Positions 24,370 through 36,553 of a stretch of 64,000 nt of DNA are shown in pieces (the stretch's first letter is position 1; each line of letters begins with the position of its first letter). Source of the stretch: Paramecium tetraurelia (Eukaryota > Ciliophora > Oligohymenophorea > Peniculida > Parameciidae). Made by a program: the position numbers and the translations under genes. The DNA is taken from positions 186,001-250,000 of the forward strand of contig NW_001799577.1 in NCBI RefSeq assembly GCF_000165425.1. Direction: 5' to 3'. The notes under the pieces are model-generated. The model did not search any database and was not told the origin of the DNA. It was given only the letters and a program-made list of their open reading frames with translations.

Positions 24370-25864
24370 GTGAAAATATTGATGAACATATTCTCAAAAA
24401 ATATGAGGTCATCTAACGTATTGGTAAAGGAGCCTATGGAATAGTATGGAAAGCCAAGGATCTTAAAACTCTAAAAGTAGTTGCTCTCAAAAAAGTGTTT
24501 GATGCATTCAATAATCCCACTGATGCTCAGCGCACATATAGAGAAGTATAATTGTATTCTCAAAGTGTGTTAGGTGACATTCCTTAAATAGCTCAAGCAC
24601 CCTAACATTGTCTCCATTATTGAAACCTACCCTGCTAATAACAAAATTGATCTCTATATTGTATTTGAATATATGGAAACAGATTTACACATTGCCATCA
24701 GAGCTAACATATTATAGGCAGAGCACCGCCGCTACATTACATATTAATTAATTAAAGCATTGAAATACATACATTCAGCAGGAATGATACATCGGTAATT
24801 TATTCAGATTTACAACTAGTGATCTAAAACCTGCCAATATTTTGATCGATTCAGAATGCTAAATAAAATTGGCAGACTTCGGTCTAGCACGCATGGTTGG
24901 ATCACAAGATTCTGATATCTTAACTGATTATGTGGCTACCAGATGGTTCAGAGCTCCTGAAATTCTCCTCGGTTCCAAATCATACTCCTATGGTATCGAC
25001 CTATGGTCTGTTGGTTGTCTTATGGGAGAAATGATCCTAGGAAAAGCATTGTTCTCTGGCAACAGTACCATCAATTAACTTGAAAAGATAGTTGACATTC
25101 TTGGTAGTCCCAATTAGCAAGAAATACTTGCCATGGGTGGACAATCACAAATCTTTCAAAACTAATTTAGACCATCTAAACAAAAACTTAATTCATTACT
25201 CGGTTGTCCCAAGGATGAATTAGACATCATATCCAAATTACTCCAGTATGACCCCACCAAGCGATTGAGCATTGATGAATGCTTAAAACATTCTTATTTT
25301 AAAGAATATCGCAATACCAAAGAAGAAATTACTTATCATGGATCTATAATGCTTTAATTATAAGATGATAAGTAATATCCTATCTCTACATACAGAGATG
25401 TTCTATATAAAAAAATGGATTATTCAAGAATCATCACCTTAGTTAATAAACAAAAGAAGCTTGTTGAAGAGTTAGAACTCAAAAAACAGCAAAAATGCTT
25501 TAAGTAACTGATTGAATAAAAAAGTGCATAAAGTATCAAATAATATAGAAGTAGTTAATTTTTGAAAAATACTTATTCAAATTCAAATTTATTAGATAAA
25601 AGTCCTTTAAATAAATCCTCATAATAATAGCAATAAAATACACAATAGCAATAATAAAATTCTACCTCTAACATCAAAAACAAACTGAAGTCTATTTGTC
25701 AACAATCTGAAGCAAGACAAAGAAGTGCCATATTTAAATAATCTAATTCTTCATCCAAATACAATATACTTCATAATGTCACTAACACATCCTTGAGTCC
25801 ACACTCTGCCATTAATTCAAGGTATCTGCCTAACAGATTTCATCAAAAAAACAATGATTTTTGA
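24366..25864 (+). CDS. ERK7/MAPK15-type MAP kinase
   Basis: 481 residues, two introns (24546-24573, 24795-24819). Kinase motifs in order: [18 protein letters not shown] (ATP lysine), [19 protein letters not shown], activation loop [15 protein letters not shown] with the TDY-type dual phosphorylation site, then [13 protein letters not shown]-terminus [15 protein letters not shown] is the usual MAPK15 start. The C-terminal 170 residues are Gln/Asn/Ser-rich. ERK7/MAPK15 acts at basal bodies and in ciliogenesis in animals and autophosphorylates; a ciliary role here is inferred from the family. Confidence 0.93.
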
Positions 25865-26382
25865 TATTCATATTTTAACTTATACACTTTTTAAATAAAC
25901 CCTTATCTAAATAAGTAACCTATACATTAATCATATAAGTCAAACATATTAAATAAAGTATTTTACTATAGAGATTATTGATTTAGGCAGAATATTTTGA
26001 TTTCTTTATTTTTCAATTAATGATGATGATACATTATGATATTGAATATAATAAAGATATTTGTTTATCAATACTAAATAATAGAAAACTAGAGAAAAAT
26101 AATTACTCTTTAATTTATGATGGATGAAATAAGAAAATAAAGAGTATGTTGAAAAAATAATATTTTTTACTAATTTTATAAACTGTTATTTCTCATCAAA
26201 TTCAATTATATTCTAAAAGATATAAATAATATTGAAATTTAAACCAAGAATCCATATATTAAAAAGTGGATAATATTTCTCCTCTACAACTGAGATGATC
26301 ACTTTTAGAATATAGAAAGATGAGCCTTGCTAAATCGTTTTTATTTAAAATCATTTATTTTAAATATAAATTTGTTTAATTC
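25865..26382. other. AT-rich intergenic region
   Basis: About 520 bp between convergent genes. Low complexity A+T sequence with short open frames in several phases; nothing I can support as a gene or site. Confidence 0.5.
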
Positions 26383-27006
26383 TCATAAATATATGATTTT
26401 AATTTTACGTTCCTGTTTTTACCAAGGCTAATTGATATTGGATTTCTGGTTTAAAGATAAATTACTATGAAAATTGCTTTTTGTACCCCTTTTTGATTTA
26501 CTTATTTTATTCGAGTTCGAAGTTTGAACATCAATATCTGTAATTCTAAATTAAGTTCTTCCATAAATTTGAGGGAAGCGCTTTATATTATTCAAATGTA
26601 TTTGTTGTTAGACGCTTTCTTTCATTCTGTCAGATTATTAACTTTTAAATTAGGTTCTCAGTTTAATATAATTTCCAAAAGCTTCACTTGCCATTTAATT
26701 ATAGCTGCCAAATTGAGTGCTGTTTTATTTCTCTTCAACAAAGACAAGAGAATTAAATGAAAGTTTTTTTTCTTCCTTTATGTCAGTTTTGAGGGATTCT
26801 GATTTTGCAGTCTTTTCATTGTGTATATCAAGTTCAAAGCTTTTATTAAAAAATTCCTCCTCAAATTGATCAATATTTTCTTAAATATTATACGAAAAAT
26901 TCTCAAGCTAAGTTTATTTATTAGGGAATTATTAACATTCTACTCCTATCAATCTAATTCTTTAATTTTCTTTCTCAATTTTTGAAAATTAGCATGTATT
27001 ACCCAT
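26383..27006 (-). CDS. Polar protein with MGN-C acylation-type start
   Basis: 207 residues, no intron. It opens MGNTCQFSKIEKENQR: Gly2 and Cys5 form an N-myristoylation plus palmitoylation type signal. An acidic helical middle (NIQENIDQFEEEFFNKSFEL) precedes a polar, basic C-terminus. No domain recognised; membrane attachment is inferred. The 5' end is uncertain, because open and coding-looking sequence in more than one phase continues upstream to about 27185 but is interrupted by TGA codons. Confidence 0.58.
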
Positions 27007-27633
27007 TTAATAAAGTATCAAATATTGAATTTATAAAAATATTGGGAATAAATTTCCAATTTTTAGTTTAAATTGTAGTAACTGATCTATTCTATTTTTA
27101 GATATATCTTACTTTTTGTTAAATTGTTGTTATTTGGATTCACATACATAAGGATAGGCTCAGTAAGAGAAAATATAGGATGTAGCCATGTTTTTATGAT
27201 TTATATTTAAATGATGATGATGGTATAAACCTCTTTATTTAGTTGATCAAAAAATAAATTATAAAATTGAAAATGAATAGCTTAATGATTCAATTTTTAC
27301 TCCAGATATTTATAATAATTATAATTATTTATTATTATTAAATTAGTTCCTATTAATCTAATTAATTGTTTGAATAAAAATATGATGTTTGATTAATGCT
27401 GTTTACAGAAAGATAGAATTTTCAATTTCATAAAATAACTTAATTACATATATAATATACGTTAGCAAATTTCACATCTCTATGAGATGATAACATGTAA
27501 ATAAAATTAATTTCATAGAAATTTATATTAAAATTGAATTTTCTTTTTATATTAGTTTTAAAAAAATTATTATATATGAATTCCAAAAATGAAGGGATTG
27601 AAATGAAACCAATCATTGGACAAGGTTAATGTA
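27007..27633. other. Divergent intergenic region
   Basis: About 630 bp, the second largest gap in the window, between the MGN-C gene and TVP23. Mostly A+T. The right edge contains several small perfect hairpins (CCAAT-C-ATTGG near 27609, GTAAT-G-ATTAC near 27631) at the probable start of TVP23. Confidence 0.45.
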
Positions 27634-28232
27634 ATGATTACAATAGATCGCGAGGAAATCTCGTAATATGATATAACAAAAGCAGCACATCCAGGCATTT
27701 GTTTTTTTCATATATTTTTTAAATTTTGTGCATTTTTTTCGTAAAAGATAGTATTATAATTAATAGATATCTATTTTTAGGGTTAATAATTTCGAGCACT
27801 TTATTTTAATATATACTGATAATGATTTTCCATGCTTTTGATTTTTATACTGTTAAGAATATTACAGGAAAATTTTTAGTTGGCTTGAGATGGTATTCAG
27901 ATTTTACTCCAAAAGGGGATGAAGTTTGGAGATTTGAATGTTTTGACAAATGCAAAAGAAGTAAAATAGATTCCTCTGTATTTTGGACTTTTTAATTTGG
28001 AGCATCATGTGCATGGGCATTTTTTGTGTTTACAAATGTATTATCTTTTTGAATTTGTTGATGTAAATAAATTAAGGATTAATTAAAGATCATTTTTGCA
28101 GGAATTGGAGCCAGTTTAAGTTGGATCAACTTATGGGGATTCTATAAATGTTCAAAGGATTAATAAAGAAAAATGAAGGGAGTTCAATCTTATTTGACTA
28201 AAAAGGGATTATAAATGGCAGTTCAGAGTTGA
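27634..28232 (+). CDS. TVP23: TVP23 family Golgi membrane protein
   Basis: 177 residues. Landmarks: HPGICFFHIFFKFCAFF (first helix), LGLIISSTLFQYIL, then FDFYTVKNITGKFLVGLRWY, the family hallmark, VWRFECFD, and the last helix ending LWGFYKCSKDQQ. Introns at 27741-27766 (26 nt) and 28038-28076, the latter 39 nt and long for this genome; it removes two TGA codons. TVP23/FAM18 proteins sit in late-Golgi vesicles and help endosome-Golgi traffic in yeast. An alternative start at 27603 (MKPIIGQ, spliced over a 22-nt GTT...TAG intron) is possible. Confidence 0.85.
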
Positions 28233-28337
28233 GTTAGAATTTAGATAAATTCTAGATCAATCTATATTATTATTATTTAATTTTATAGATAAAGGTCAAT
28301 TTAAAAGTAATTTAAAACAAACTTCAATAATTTATAT

Positions 28338-29085
28338 TCATTAATCTGAAGAATTAGGATCTAATGATTTATCCTCTTCATCGTTTTTATGTTTCTTTGC
28401 TTGCCTTAATTTTTAAATAATATAATATACAGTCGACTTGTTACATAGGCTTCTAATTTTCTAGCAGTTTTAGTAGGAAGGACATCGATGTCAAATTCTA
28501 CCTCATCCTCCCCATTAGCTTAAACACTCTCCTATACAATTTCCCAAACACCTCTCAAATATTCTATTTTCAATTGTTTTATGTTCTCCCCTAGGTTAAG
28601 TTTCTCTTATTAAGTCATTTGTTTTTACAACTTGGATCTTAATTTAAAATGATATTTTACACAATTTTTGGACTTGACTGTTACTATTATTGTTGCTGTT
28701 ATTACTATTATTATTATTATTATTATTGCTTCTATTATTAAGATTATTATTAATATTATTAATGATGCTTTTATTTCTGCAGAATTTTTTATGCTTTATT
28801 ATCTGGCTCCTTTTTGTCCTTTTATTATTGAGGTTGTATCCTTTAGGCTCTTCTCGGTGCTAGGTCTTCTTGGCTTGTCTATTCCAATTTGTGAGTCTTG
28901 AATGTAGCATCAAACCTAGAAACTTTCTTAGACTTAAATTAATCAGGACAATATAATACAATCCTTTATTCTCTCTAATGAATTAGACTAGCCAAGTGCA
29001 AAGAGAATCCTTAGGGCAATTTCATTTAGATATAATCAACTTGCTGTGAATTCAAGTAGAATTCGATCTAATTATTGGAATTCAT
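28338..29085 (-). CDS. ET-domain protein without bromodomain (BET relative)
   Basis: 223 residues, three introns (28933-28959, 28638-28660, 28405-28430). The N-terminus (FYLNSQQVDYIQMKLPQGFS, RISKKVSRFDATF) matches the paralog at 36554. A polyglutamine of TAA/TAG codons follows. The C-terminus is an extraterminal (ET) domain: EYLRGVWEIVQESVQ, EVEFDIDVLPTKTARKLEAY, then an acidic Ser/Asp tail. In BET proteins the ET domain recruits chromatin partners; here the bromodomain segment of the paralog is absent, so it cannot read acetyl-lysine. Nuclear role inferred. Confidence 0.82.
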
Positions 29086-29200
29086 TTTTTTTTCTTAAAT
29101 ATTTATTAATATTTTAAACCATAAATGATTAATAGAATAGTAATCAACTATTTTGCTGTATATCGATCTCAATCCATAAATTACTTCAGTCCTTATTAAA

Positions 29201-29586
29201 ATGAGAATGGGTACTAGGGATATACATGATATTACAAAAGATCAACAAATCAATCAAAATTAAAAATAAATTCAATATTTCATTAATAAATTAGGAAATA
29301 AACTAATTGATATATCAATTTAAGTTTTATTAGAGCTTACCTGCTAACCATCTACAATCAATCCTTTGATATAATAGGAATCATTTAAAGAATCAGGAAC
29401 ATTTCAAATAGATATTTATAAATTGTGTTAATAAATAAATGAGATTTAAGTATGTAAGATATTTAATTGAAGTTTTTGTACTTTTAATTATACTGCTTAC
29501 GGAAAATTAATTAATTAATGTATAAGGAAAAATAAACAATTTATTTTATGCTAAACAACCAGGATTTTTTATATATAAGTAGATGA
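29201..29586 (+). CDS. Small hypothetical protein
   Basis: 120 residues from MRMGTRDIHDITKDQ, one 23-nt intron beginning GTATGTAAG near 29450. A central helical segment (INKLGNKLIDISIQVLLEL) and an aromatic C-terminus. No family recognised. It ends about 50 bp before the LAMMER kinase start. An earlier in-frame ATG is not available. Confidence 0.48.
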
Positions 29587-29638
29587 TAGTTTGGAGTATG
29601 GGATAAATAATTTAAGTACTTTTTATTTAGTCATTGGA

Positions 29639-30786
29639 ATGGAATGGAGTAGGTCTAGGGAGAGGGAGAAGATGAGAAAATAAAGAGAGAAAGTAGATAC
29701 AAAAAAGGAAAAACACTACAAGTTATAAAAAGATGAGATATTCAATTAAAGATATTTATTTGTGTAGGCCATTTCAGATGGAACATTTGGAAGAGTAGTG
29801 AGGGTGTTTGATGGAGGAGAGAATGATTTCAAGGCCATCAAGATCATTAAATCAGTCAAAAGACATATTCAGAGTGCCAAAATTGAATATGGAATACTGA
29901 GAACCATTCATTAACAGAATCAATATCATCCAGGAAATGAGAAAATTGTAAGAGCATACGAAGCATTTAGTCATAAGGACAATTATTGCATAGTTTTTGA
30001 GGATGTAAAATGGCATTCTAATTTTTAGCTTGGATTATCTTTGTATGATTTTATGAGAGGAAAATATTTCGGAGGATTTGAATTGAAAGCAGTTTAATAA
30101 ATACTATTTGACTGTCTCTAGGGTTTAGATTTTATGCATGCAAGTGGATACACTCACACAGATCTTAAACCTGAGAACATTCTACTAATAGACAAATAAT
30201 AGAAAGGGTAATAAAATTAATTAATCTACTATTAGGAAAAAAGAAAATCATTATCATGTAAAAATAATAGACCTTGGAGGAGCAGTATTTTAGACAGAGT
30301 GTCATTCTTAATTAATTAACACAAGATAATACAGAGCACCAGAAGTTATCCTCAAAAATAACTGGACTAATTTAAGTGACATGTGGTGTATGGGTTGCAT
30401 AGCAGTCGAATTATTTACAGGTTATTTATTTAAAATTCATTATTTTAGGCCAACAATTGTTTAGACCAAAAGGCAATGACTTTTTTCACTTGGCAATGAT
30501 TGAAAAACATTGCGGTCCAATTCCTATTGAGATGATTTAATAGTGTAGAAATGAAGCCAGGGAATACTTCAATGAATACTAACTGAATGACTCCTTTTTG
30601 AAATGGCCGGATGATTCAATTATGGTTTAAGAGTTGAGTCTGATGAAGGTATTTAGAGCATTTATACCATAAAATTAATACGAGTTGATAAATCTAATAG
30701 AGAACTTAATTGTGATAGAACCATTAAAAAGATTGACTCCTAAATAAGCATTGGAACATGACTTTTTTAAATTAAAATTTAATTGA
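29639..30786 (+). CDS. LAMMER/CLK-type dual-specificity kinase
   Basis: 363 residues, introns 30208-30235 and 30421-30448. Motifs: AISDGTFGRVVRVFD, FKAIKIIK (ATP lysine), THTDLKPENILL (HTD in place of HRD, usual in CLK), IIDLGGAVF (DLG for DFG), TRQYRAPEVIL, and FFHLAMIEKHCGPIP, which is the LAMMER motif of the family in altered form (LAMIEK). A short Arg/Glu-rich N-terminus precedes the kinase. CLKs phosphorylate SR splicing factors; that fits a genome with tens of thousands of tiny introns, but is family knowledge only. Confidence 0.9.
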
Positions 30787-31193
30787 CTTTATTTTATTAT
30801 TAAATACTAATAAATTTGTACATTATTTTGTACTTCTCATATTTTTATACTATTCTCGTTAAAAAATACATTAAATAACAAACTTTTTGGATTACTTAGA
30901 ATTGAAATATCCAACTTATCTAAAAAAATACCAATAATCTTTTCAAGGGAAATATTACTATGATTTATGATATCGGCATATATTGCTACCTAAGCGATTC
31001 ATCTGTTTTATCAAGAAAGACAAATGATTTAATTAGGGAATCTAAGTTATGCAAAAGGATTTGATATATAAATTATAATCTCAATAAACATAATTCTTAA
31101 GTATAATTACAAAAAACTATCTAAAGAAAATTCTTAAGTAGCAATTAAGTTAAAATTGATTGATATTGTAGATTTATATTAACTATGTAATTA
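30787..31193. other. Convergent intergenic region
   Basis: About 400 bp between the 3' ends of two kinase genes. A+T-rich; the longest ATG frame (34 codons near 30960) has no coding look. Nothing else seen. Confidence 0.5.
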
Positions 31194-32699
31194 TCATATT
31201 GATTCAAATTCAGTTGTATTGAATTTCATGACCATCTTAGGCATCTAAGGATATTAAACCATATCATTTGTCACGAATGATCCTTTATATTCAGGTTTTT
31301 CTTCAGGTTGGAAATCTACGGTCTGCATCATCTGTTTTTATTAAGCAAAAAATTATTTTTTGTGTGCATTAGATGGTCCAATAGGTGCAGAATTTGAATT
31401 TTAAGTTCCATTAGTTGCTGGTGATTTCTCAGTATCGTTTTATTGAGTAGATGTAAAAAATGGAAATTTCAAACACTCCTAAGCGGTTGGTCTTAGGATT
31501 GGATCTTTTTATAACATTGATTTTAACAATATCTTCAATTATAATATTAGATACTATAGCATCTGATGGCAGTTTTCTTAATTATAAAAGAGTAAAGTCG
31601 ATTTGACATTTCTTATTTTAAGCTAATACATAAGCAAACCCTGTCCCTGGAAATAGATCTCGTCCAGTTAATAATTTATAGAAAACTGCCCCTGCACTAA
31701 ATATATCGCATTTCTTATCATAAATAGAATTCTAGTCAGTCAAATTCGCAATTTCTGGAGCTACATATCCTGGAGTACCACACTTGGGATACTTAAATCT
31801 AAGTTTTGAAATCTTGTATTACTTTTTGATATTGGAATAAGTAGCTAAACCAAAGTCTACTAATTTTAATGTTGTAAGATTGTTAATCTTTTCTAAAACT
31901 ATATTTTCTAGTTTAATATCTCTATGCATAACGTTTTTTGAATGCATGTAGTCAATTCCACTTAATAATGCCTATTTAACTATTAATTTACATGCATAAT
32001 CAATTTAGACTACTCAACTGTCAAACCTGTATGTTAATTCTTAAGTAATATTGAAAGGTTCTTTCCAGACAATAAATCCATTATGATATAATAACTTGTA
32101 TCTCCTAAAAATACTTCTTTTATTTTCACAAATGCTGGGTGGTCCAATAGATTATTAATTTCAATCTCTTAAATTATAGATTCAGTCTTGGGAACGCATT
32201 TTGCAGCATAGAATGATTCCCCAATTTTCGATTTCACTAGGAGAACTTTGGCAGTGCTTCCTTTTCCTAAGATTTAGAGAGGAGTGTAAAAATCCTGAAT
32301 TTTAGAAAAAAACAATCTTCCATTTAAGTATTCCTTTAATTTGTATGCCTCTTCAGTTAAATAAGTTCCATTATCTATGGTGAATCCTACCAATCCTTTA
32401 TCGAATTACCATTTGATCACATTAGGAAAATGTAATTTGAATGAGGAAATAGGTTCTCCTTGTTTATAGATGTGTAAAAAGTCCTTCTTTAAAATTATCG
32501 ATAATTAGTCTTTGAGGTTAACCTATAGTATTATGTCACGATCAATAAATTAGATTTATGTTTTCAAGATCAGGGAGTAAACATTAGGGCAACAATTCAA
32601 GAACATTTAATTTTATTTTATTTTTGCTCCGATAATTTAATCATCATCGTAATTGTACAGAAAATTATTGAAATATAAATTTTCTTTTACAAATTTCAT
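31194..32699 (-). CDS. Ser/Thr kinase with N-terminal PH-like region (CAMK-like)
   Basis: 487 residues, introns 31972-31991 (20 nt) and 31533-31554 (22 nt). The first 140 residues are strand-rich and PH-like, ending [19 protein letters not shown]. The kinase reads [101 protein letters not shown]. All catalytic residues are present. A Gln/Pro/Met-rich tail follows. Many ciliate CAMK-like kinases share this build; the substrate is unknown. Its start is 25 bp from the divergent gene at 32725. Confidence 0.9.
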
Positions 32700-32724
32700 A
32701 ATAATTTACATCTACAACTAACAA

Positions 32725-33708
32725 ATGAAATACCTTTCACAAAAACTGTGCATAGCTGATCAATAATAATTGGACAAGGCAATTCAACTAATAAGTAAGA
32801 TAAGAATTCAGGTCAATTAAAGATTGAATGATTTAGAAAAAATGATTTATGATAAAATCCAAGACTTATAGGAGAATGAAATATTCAAACAATTAAATCA
32901 AATGGAAACTTTATTTATCGAATCAAATGATAGAAATTTTGATTAAAAATCAACTGATTTATTCTAAATGATCTCTAGTTTTTCAAATTGTAAAGAAAAT
33001 AAAATTTCCCATAATAATGTTGAATAGCTTGATATCCTAAATTTTCAATAAGCTATTAAAAAATTAATGGAATTATAAATATCAAACTAGTATATGATGA
33101 ATAATATCACCAATTTGGTTGATTAAAATAAAAAAGACAATAAAAAACCTGTGAATTCAGGTCCATAAAATGCTAGTAATGAGATCTGGAAACACAAAAC
33201 ATTTGCTAAATCAAATGATAGAAAAGTAGCTTTCAATTTTACTAAAAATTGTGGTGTTGCTGAGAATATTTTACCCCTTTAAAATGTGGTTTTATCTGGA
33301 TTTCTATTAACTTAATTATTTTCAGGATAAAACCAATTTGATTAAAATATAAATGATAAAGATAAAGAAGTGGTTGTATTATTTAGAGTGCATGAAGGAT
33401 TGGATTTAAGTATCTCTGTTTATGATGAAATTATTAATATTAAACACTCCAATTTGAAAATAATTAATGATTGCTATTTCATTGAATTAGAATAAGATGT
33501 GTTTTTAAAAAAAGGAATGACCTATTCCTTATCCCTAGTCTCCTAAATAAATGAAACTTTCAATTTATACATGTTTGCTGGAAAGAGTGTCAACTTTGGA
33601 GAAATTAAGTTCCTCAATAAAGAAACCGAAAATATAATCTAATCTGTTTAAGTCAAATAGAGTCTAACCCAATCTTGCATTCCAGGAATTGTAATACACA
33701 ATAGTTGA
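32725..33708 (+). CDS. Coiled-coil protein with C-terminal PHR-like domain
   Basis: 327 residues, intronless. The N-terminal 150 residues are coiled coil (MKYLSQKLCIADQQQLDKAI). The C-terminal half is a beta domain with FTKNCGVAENILPLQNVVLS, VVVLFRVHEGLDLSISVYD and YSLSLVSQINETFNLYMFAG, resembling the PHR beta-sandwich found in PAM/Highwire-type proteins. The match is by look, not proven. It shares a 25-bp intergenic space with the kinase on the left. Confidence 0.7.
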
Positions 33709-34081
33709 TAATAATATTATTATATTATTAAAATTTAACAAATTTGAGCATCTTAAATATTACTTTTTACTATAAACTATTTATTTTAAAAAACATTATG
33801 ATAGAGATATAAAAAATAATCTAAATTGAGAATCATAAGTAATTGTATAAATTAGTTATGTTTACAAAGTAATATTTCTAAGATATCCATCAATGGCATG
33901 AGCATTATAATTTAATGCATTTCTTTTATCATTAACTCCAAAATAAAAATGAATGAAGATGAAGGATGATGTCATTCAAAATTTAAATGAGATTGGTATA
34001 TTGGTAAATTGATACAAGTTAAACAATTGAATTATAGTAATGATAATTGTTTAATTGTGAATTATTTATAAGATTATAATT
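33709..34081. other. Intergenic region
   Basis: About 370 bp between two plus-strand genes, A+T-rich, with no supported feature. Confidence 0.5.
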
Positions 34082-34987
34082 ATGAATTTAATCAAAATCA
34101 CAATTCTTACCCTAATGGTAATAATTCTAGTATTATGCTGCACTTTAATTGGGATAATCATAGATTTAGATGATGATAGTAGTCGATTTACGAACTATTT
34201 TATAATGTGCTGTGTAGTAATTTAATATGATGCTTGTAGTCAGGAGTGTTTATTTGTTTAATCATCATCGAAGGATACCTCTATTAATTTAAACCAAAAA
34301 GTAGACATGTTTAATGCCCTCGTATGATGTTAATATATTTACTATTTAACAAGTCTTTTAATTCTAGCTATTTTAGTTTTGTTATATTCAGCCATAACTC
34401 AAATTTCTCATGCTTTATTAGATGATAACGGTAAGTTTATGAAAATACAGATATTAGGCAATGGAAAAGTACCCATTATCGATCCGCATGATTCTGATTG
34501 GTATAGATTGAAAAAGATTTCTCGAATAATTCAATACACTACCTGCACAATAGTTCTAATTATACAAATATTGATTGGGTATAAGAAGAAAAAGAGTCTA
34601 AACAAAGGTCAAGTCATTGAGAGTCTGATTGAGAATGATGTAATCATTATTAATTAATAAAAAGCAAGTCTTAATTACGTCATTAGAACCCACAACTTAA
34701 AAGCTCTATCAAAATTAGGGAACAGGTACTTAAGGAAATTCTCAGATGGTAAATACTTTGGAATCAAAAAATACTTAATAAATACAAGCCATACAAAAAT
34801 TAAACAACAACAATAATAATAATTCATGAAATAATTTTATCAAAATTGCTTTTTATATATATTAGAAGCTAATTATAATCAAAATTATTCATCCCATGCA
34901 GACGTTGGAATATTATTATCATGGTTATTAACTGTTTTAATCCTCTAAGTAACAAATTAATATGAAGCACTCATCGTTCTAAAGTGA
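34082..34987 (+). CDS. Multipass membrane protein, unknown
   Basis: About 285 residues, introns near 34217-34239 and 34329-34353. Membrane helices: ILTLMVIILVLCCTLIGII, SGVFICLIIIEGYLY, ILLILAILVLLYSAI, TTCTIVLIIQILIGY. A basic linker and a Gln run follow, and then a further hydrophobic segment (VGILLSWLLTVLILQV) near the C-terminus. No family recognised. The last 69 bases overlap the convergent kinase gene on the other strand, so one of the two C-termini is probably mis-set. Confidence 0.6.
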
Positions 34988-36429
34988 CTGCTCGGAGGAG
35001 TAATGCTGTTACTTATAATTATTTTAAAAATCTAAAATAAATTGAGACATTACTTTGATACAATCCAAATTCTATTCGCCCAAAATTTGCATCATTTTAT
35101 CCCTATTCTCTAATAGTTATATTGGATCTTTGCTGTTTTCCAACAGATCTTTCATTCTTTAAAATACTTCCTATCCTAACTTATTTTTCAAAAAGTCTGC
35201 CAATAGTATATTTCTATTTGGAGATGTAGGAGTTTTGGGATTGAAGAGCAATTTGGCAAAGGAGGGTTTCTTTTGTGTGATTTCCTATTCGACTTTTTCA
35301 TCCAATTGAGTATTAATGGTCATAATCTTTTTGTAAGGCTTTTTCTGAATTTAGCAGTAATTGTTATTGGGTGACACACATTCCGAGAAGATATTTTACA
35401 GTCCCAATTAAGTTTATCTATATTAAGGAGTAATGGATTATTTAAGTATATTTGACATATCTTTGTTAGTTGATTGTTTGTCTTATTTGAATTCTTATTT
35501 TTCATCAAAGCCTGGACATTCAATAGGACATATCCTTTTATTTAATAGTCCTTTACTTTTATAAAGTGTTTACAATTTGATTTGTTCATCCTTAATTTAA
35601 GGGATATTGAGTATTTGATCTATATCTGGTCGAAGTTCTGGATCTTTCTGTAAAGTAATGTTGAGGATATCTTGATAGAACTTGGGGAAAGCCTCGCCTA
35701 ATTGAGGAGTTTGGCCATTTATGATGGAGTTGAGGATTGCAGGGAGGGATTCTCCTTGAAATGGCTTTTGTTGGGTGCACAATTCGTATAAGAAGCAGCC
35801 TAAATTCCAGATGTCGGTTTTGGAATTGTAGTGTTTGGATTGGCAGATTTCAGGAGATAAATAATATGGAGTTCCTTATTTACATAATTTAAATTACCTA
35901 AAGTTGTATTGGTCGATAGATCGATCAATTTTTTGGAGATACTGAAATCACCCAATTTAATCTATAAAGGAATTAAGTAGGAATACATACAATTCCATCA
36001 TCAGTAATAAAAACATTCCTCAATTTAATGTCCCTATGTACTATTTTTTGTTAATGCAAATATTAGACTCCCAAACACAATTAGGTAAAATAGTTCAGGA
36101 TGTCTGGCTGTTTAGTTTTTATGTAGATTGAGAGATCAGCTTAGATATAGTGGAGAGTCTTACAATTTTTGGCATATTCCATGATTATGCACAATTTGTC
36201 ATTATGCTCGAAGGAATCATAAAACTTTATTATGTTAGGATGCTTAAGAACTTTCATTATGCTGACTTCGTTTTGAGGATCCACAGTATCAAAGACTAAA
36301 TCTATTCTTTTCATAGCATATTACTATTAAATAGTTATTTTTAAATACTCTTCCTTTATTGTCCTCCACCAACCAAACATCTCCAAAATTTCCTTTCCCA
36401 ATCTTCCTTATTCTTCTGTACTTCTCCAT
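34919..36429 (-). CDS. NEK-like Ser/Thr kinase
   Basis: 469 residues, introns 36324-36348, 36140-36163, 35962-35990, 35875-35897. Motifs: IGKGNFGDVWLVED, YAMKRIDL, KIVHRDIKLRNVFI, LGDFSISKKL, LGTPYYLSPEICQSKHYN, DIWNLGCFLYELCT and LRPDIDQIL, typical of the NIMA-related kinases. DFS replaces DFG. The remaining 200 residues are polar. NEK kinases are expanded in ciliates and act on cilia length and the cell cycle. A 22-nt intron near the 3' end would instead give a tail ending at 34879; either way it overlaps the neighbour. Confidence 0.87.
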
Positions 36430-36553
36430 TTCTCTAAGTATTATTAATTATTATATTTATATATAACTAGAGAATAGTCATAATAAATTTTATGATAGTA
36501 TATTTAATTTAATTGTAAATTATTGAGAAATATAAATAAATAATAACATATTT

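Noticed and set aside
27100-27190. Upstream extension of the MGNTC gene beginning MATSYIFSY
   Set aside because: An in-frame TGA follows directly and no intron removes it; the MGNTC start is simpler.
27590-27720. Structured ncRNA candidate: three small hairpins followed by a T-run
   Set aside because: The segment reads as the N-terminal coding part of TVP23 (HPGICFFHIFF), so the hairpins fall in or just before a coding exon.
28668-28901. Plus-strand frame rich in Ile near a TTA repeat
   Set aside because: It is the complement of the TAA-coded polyglutamine in the ET-domain gene.
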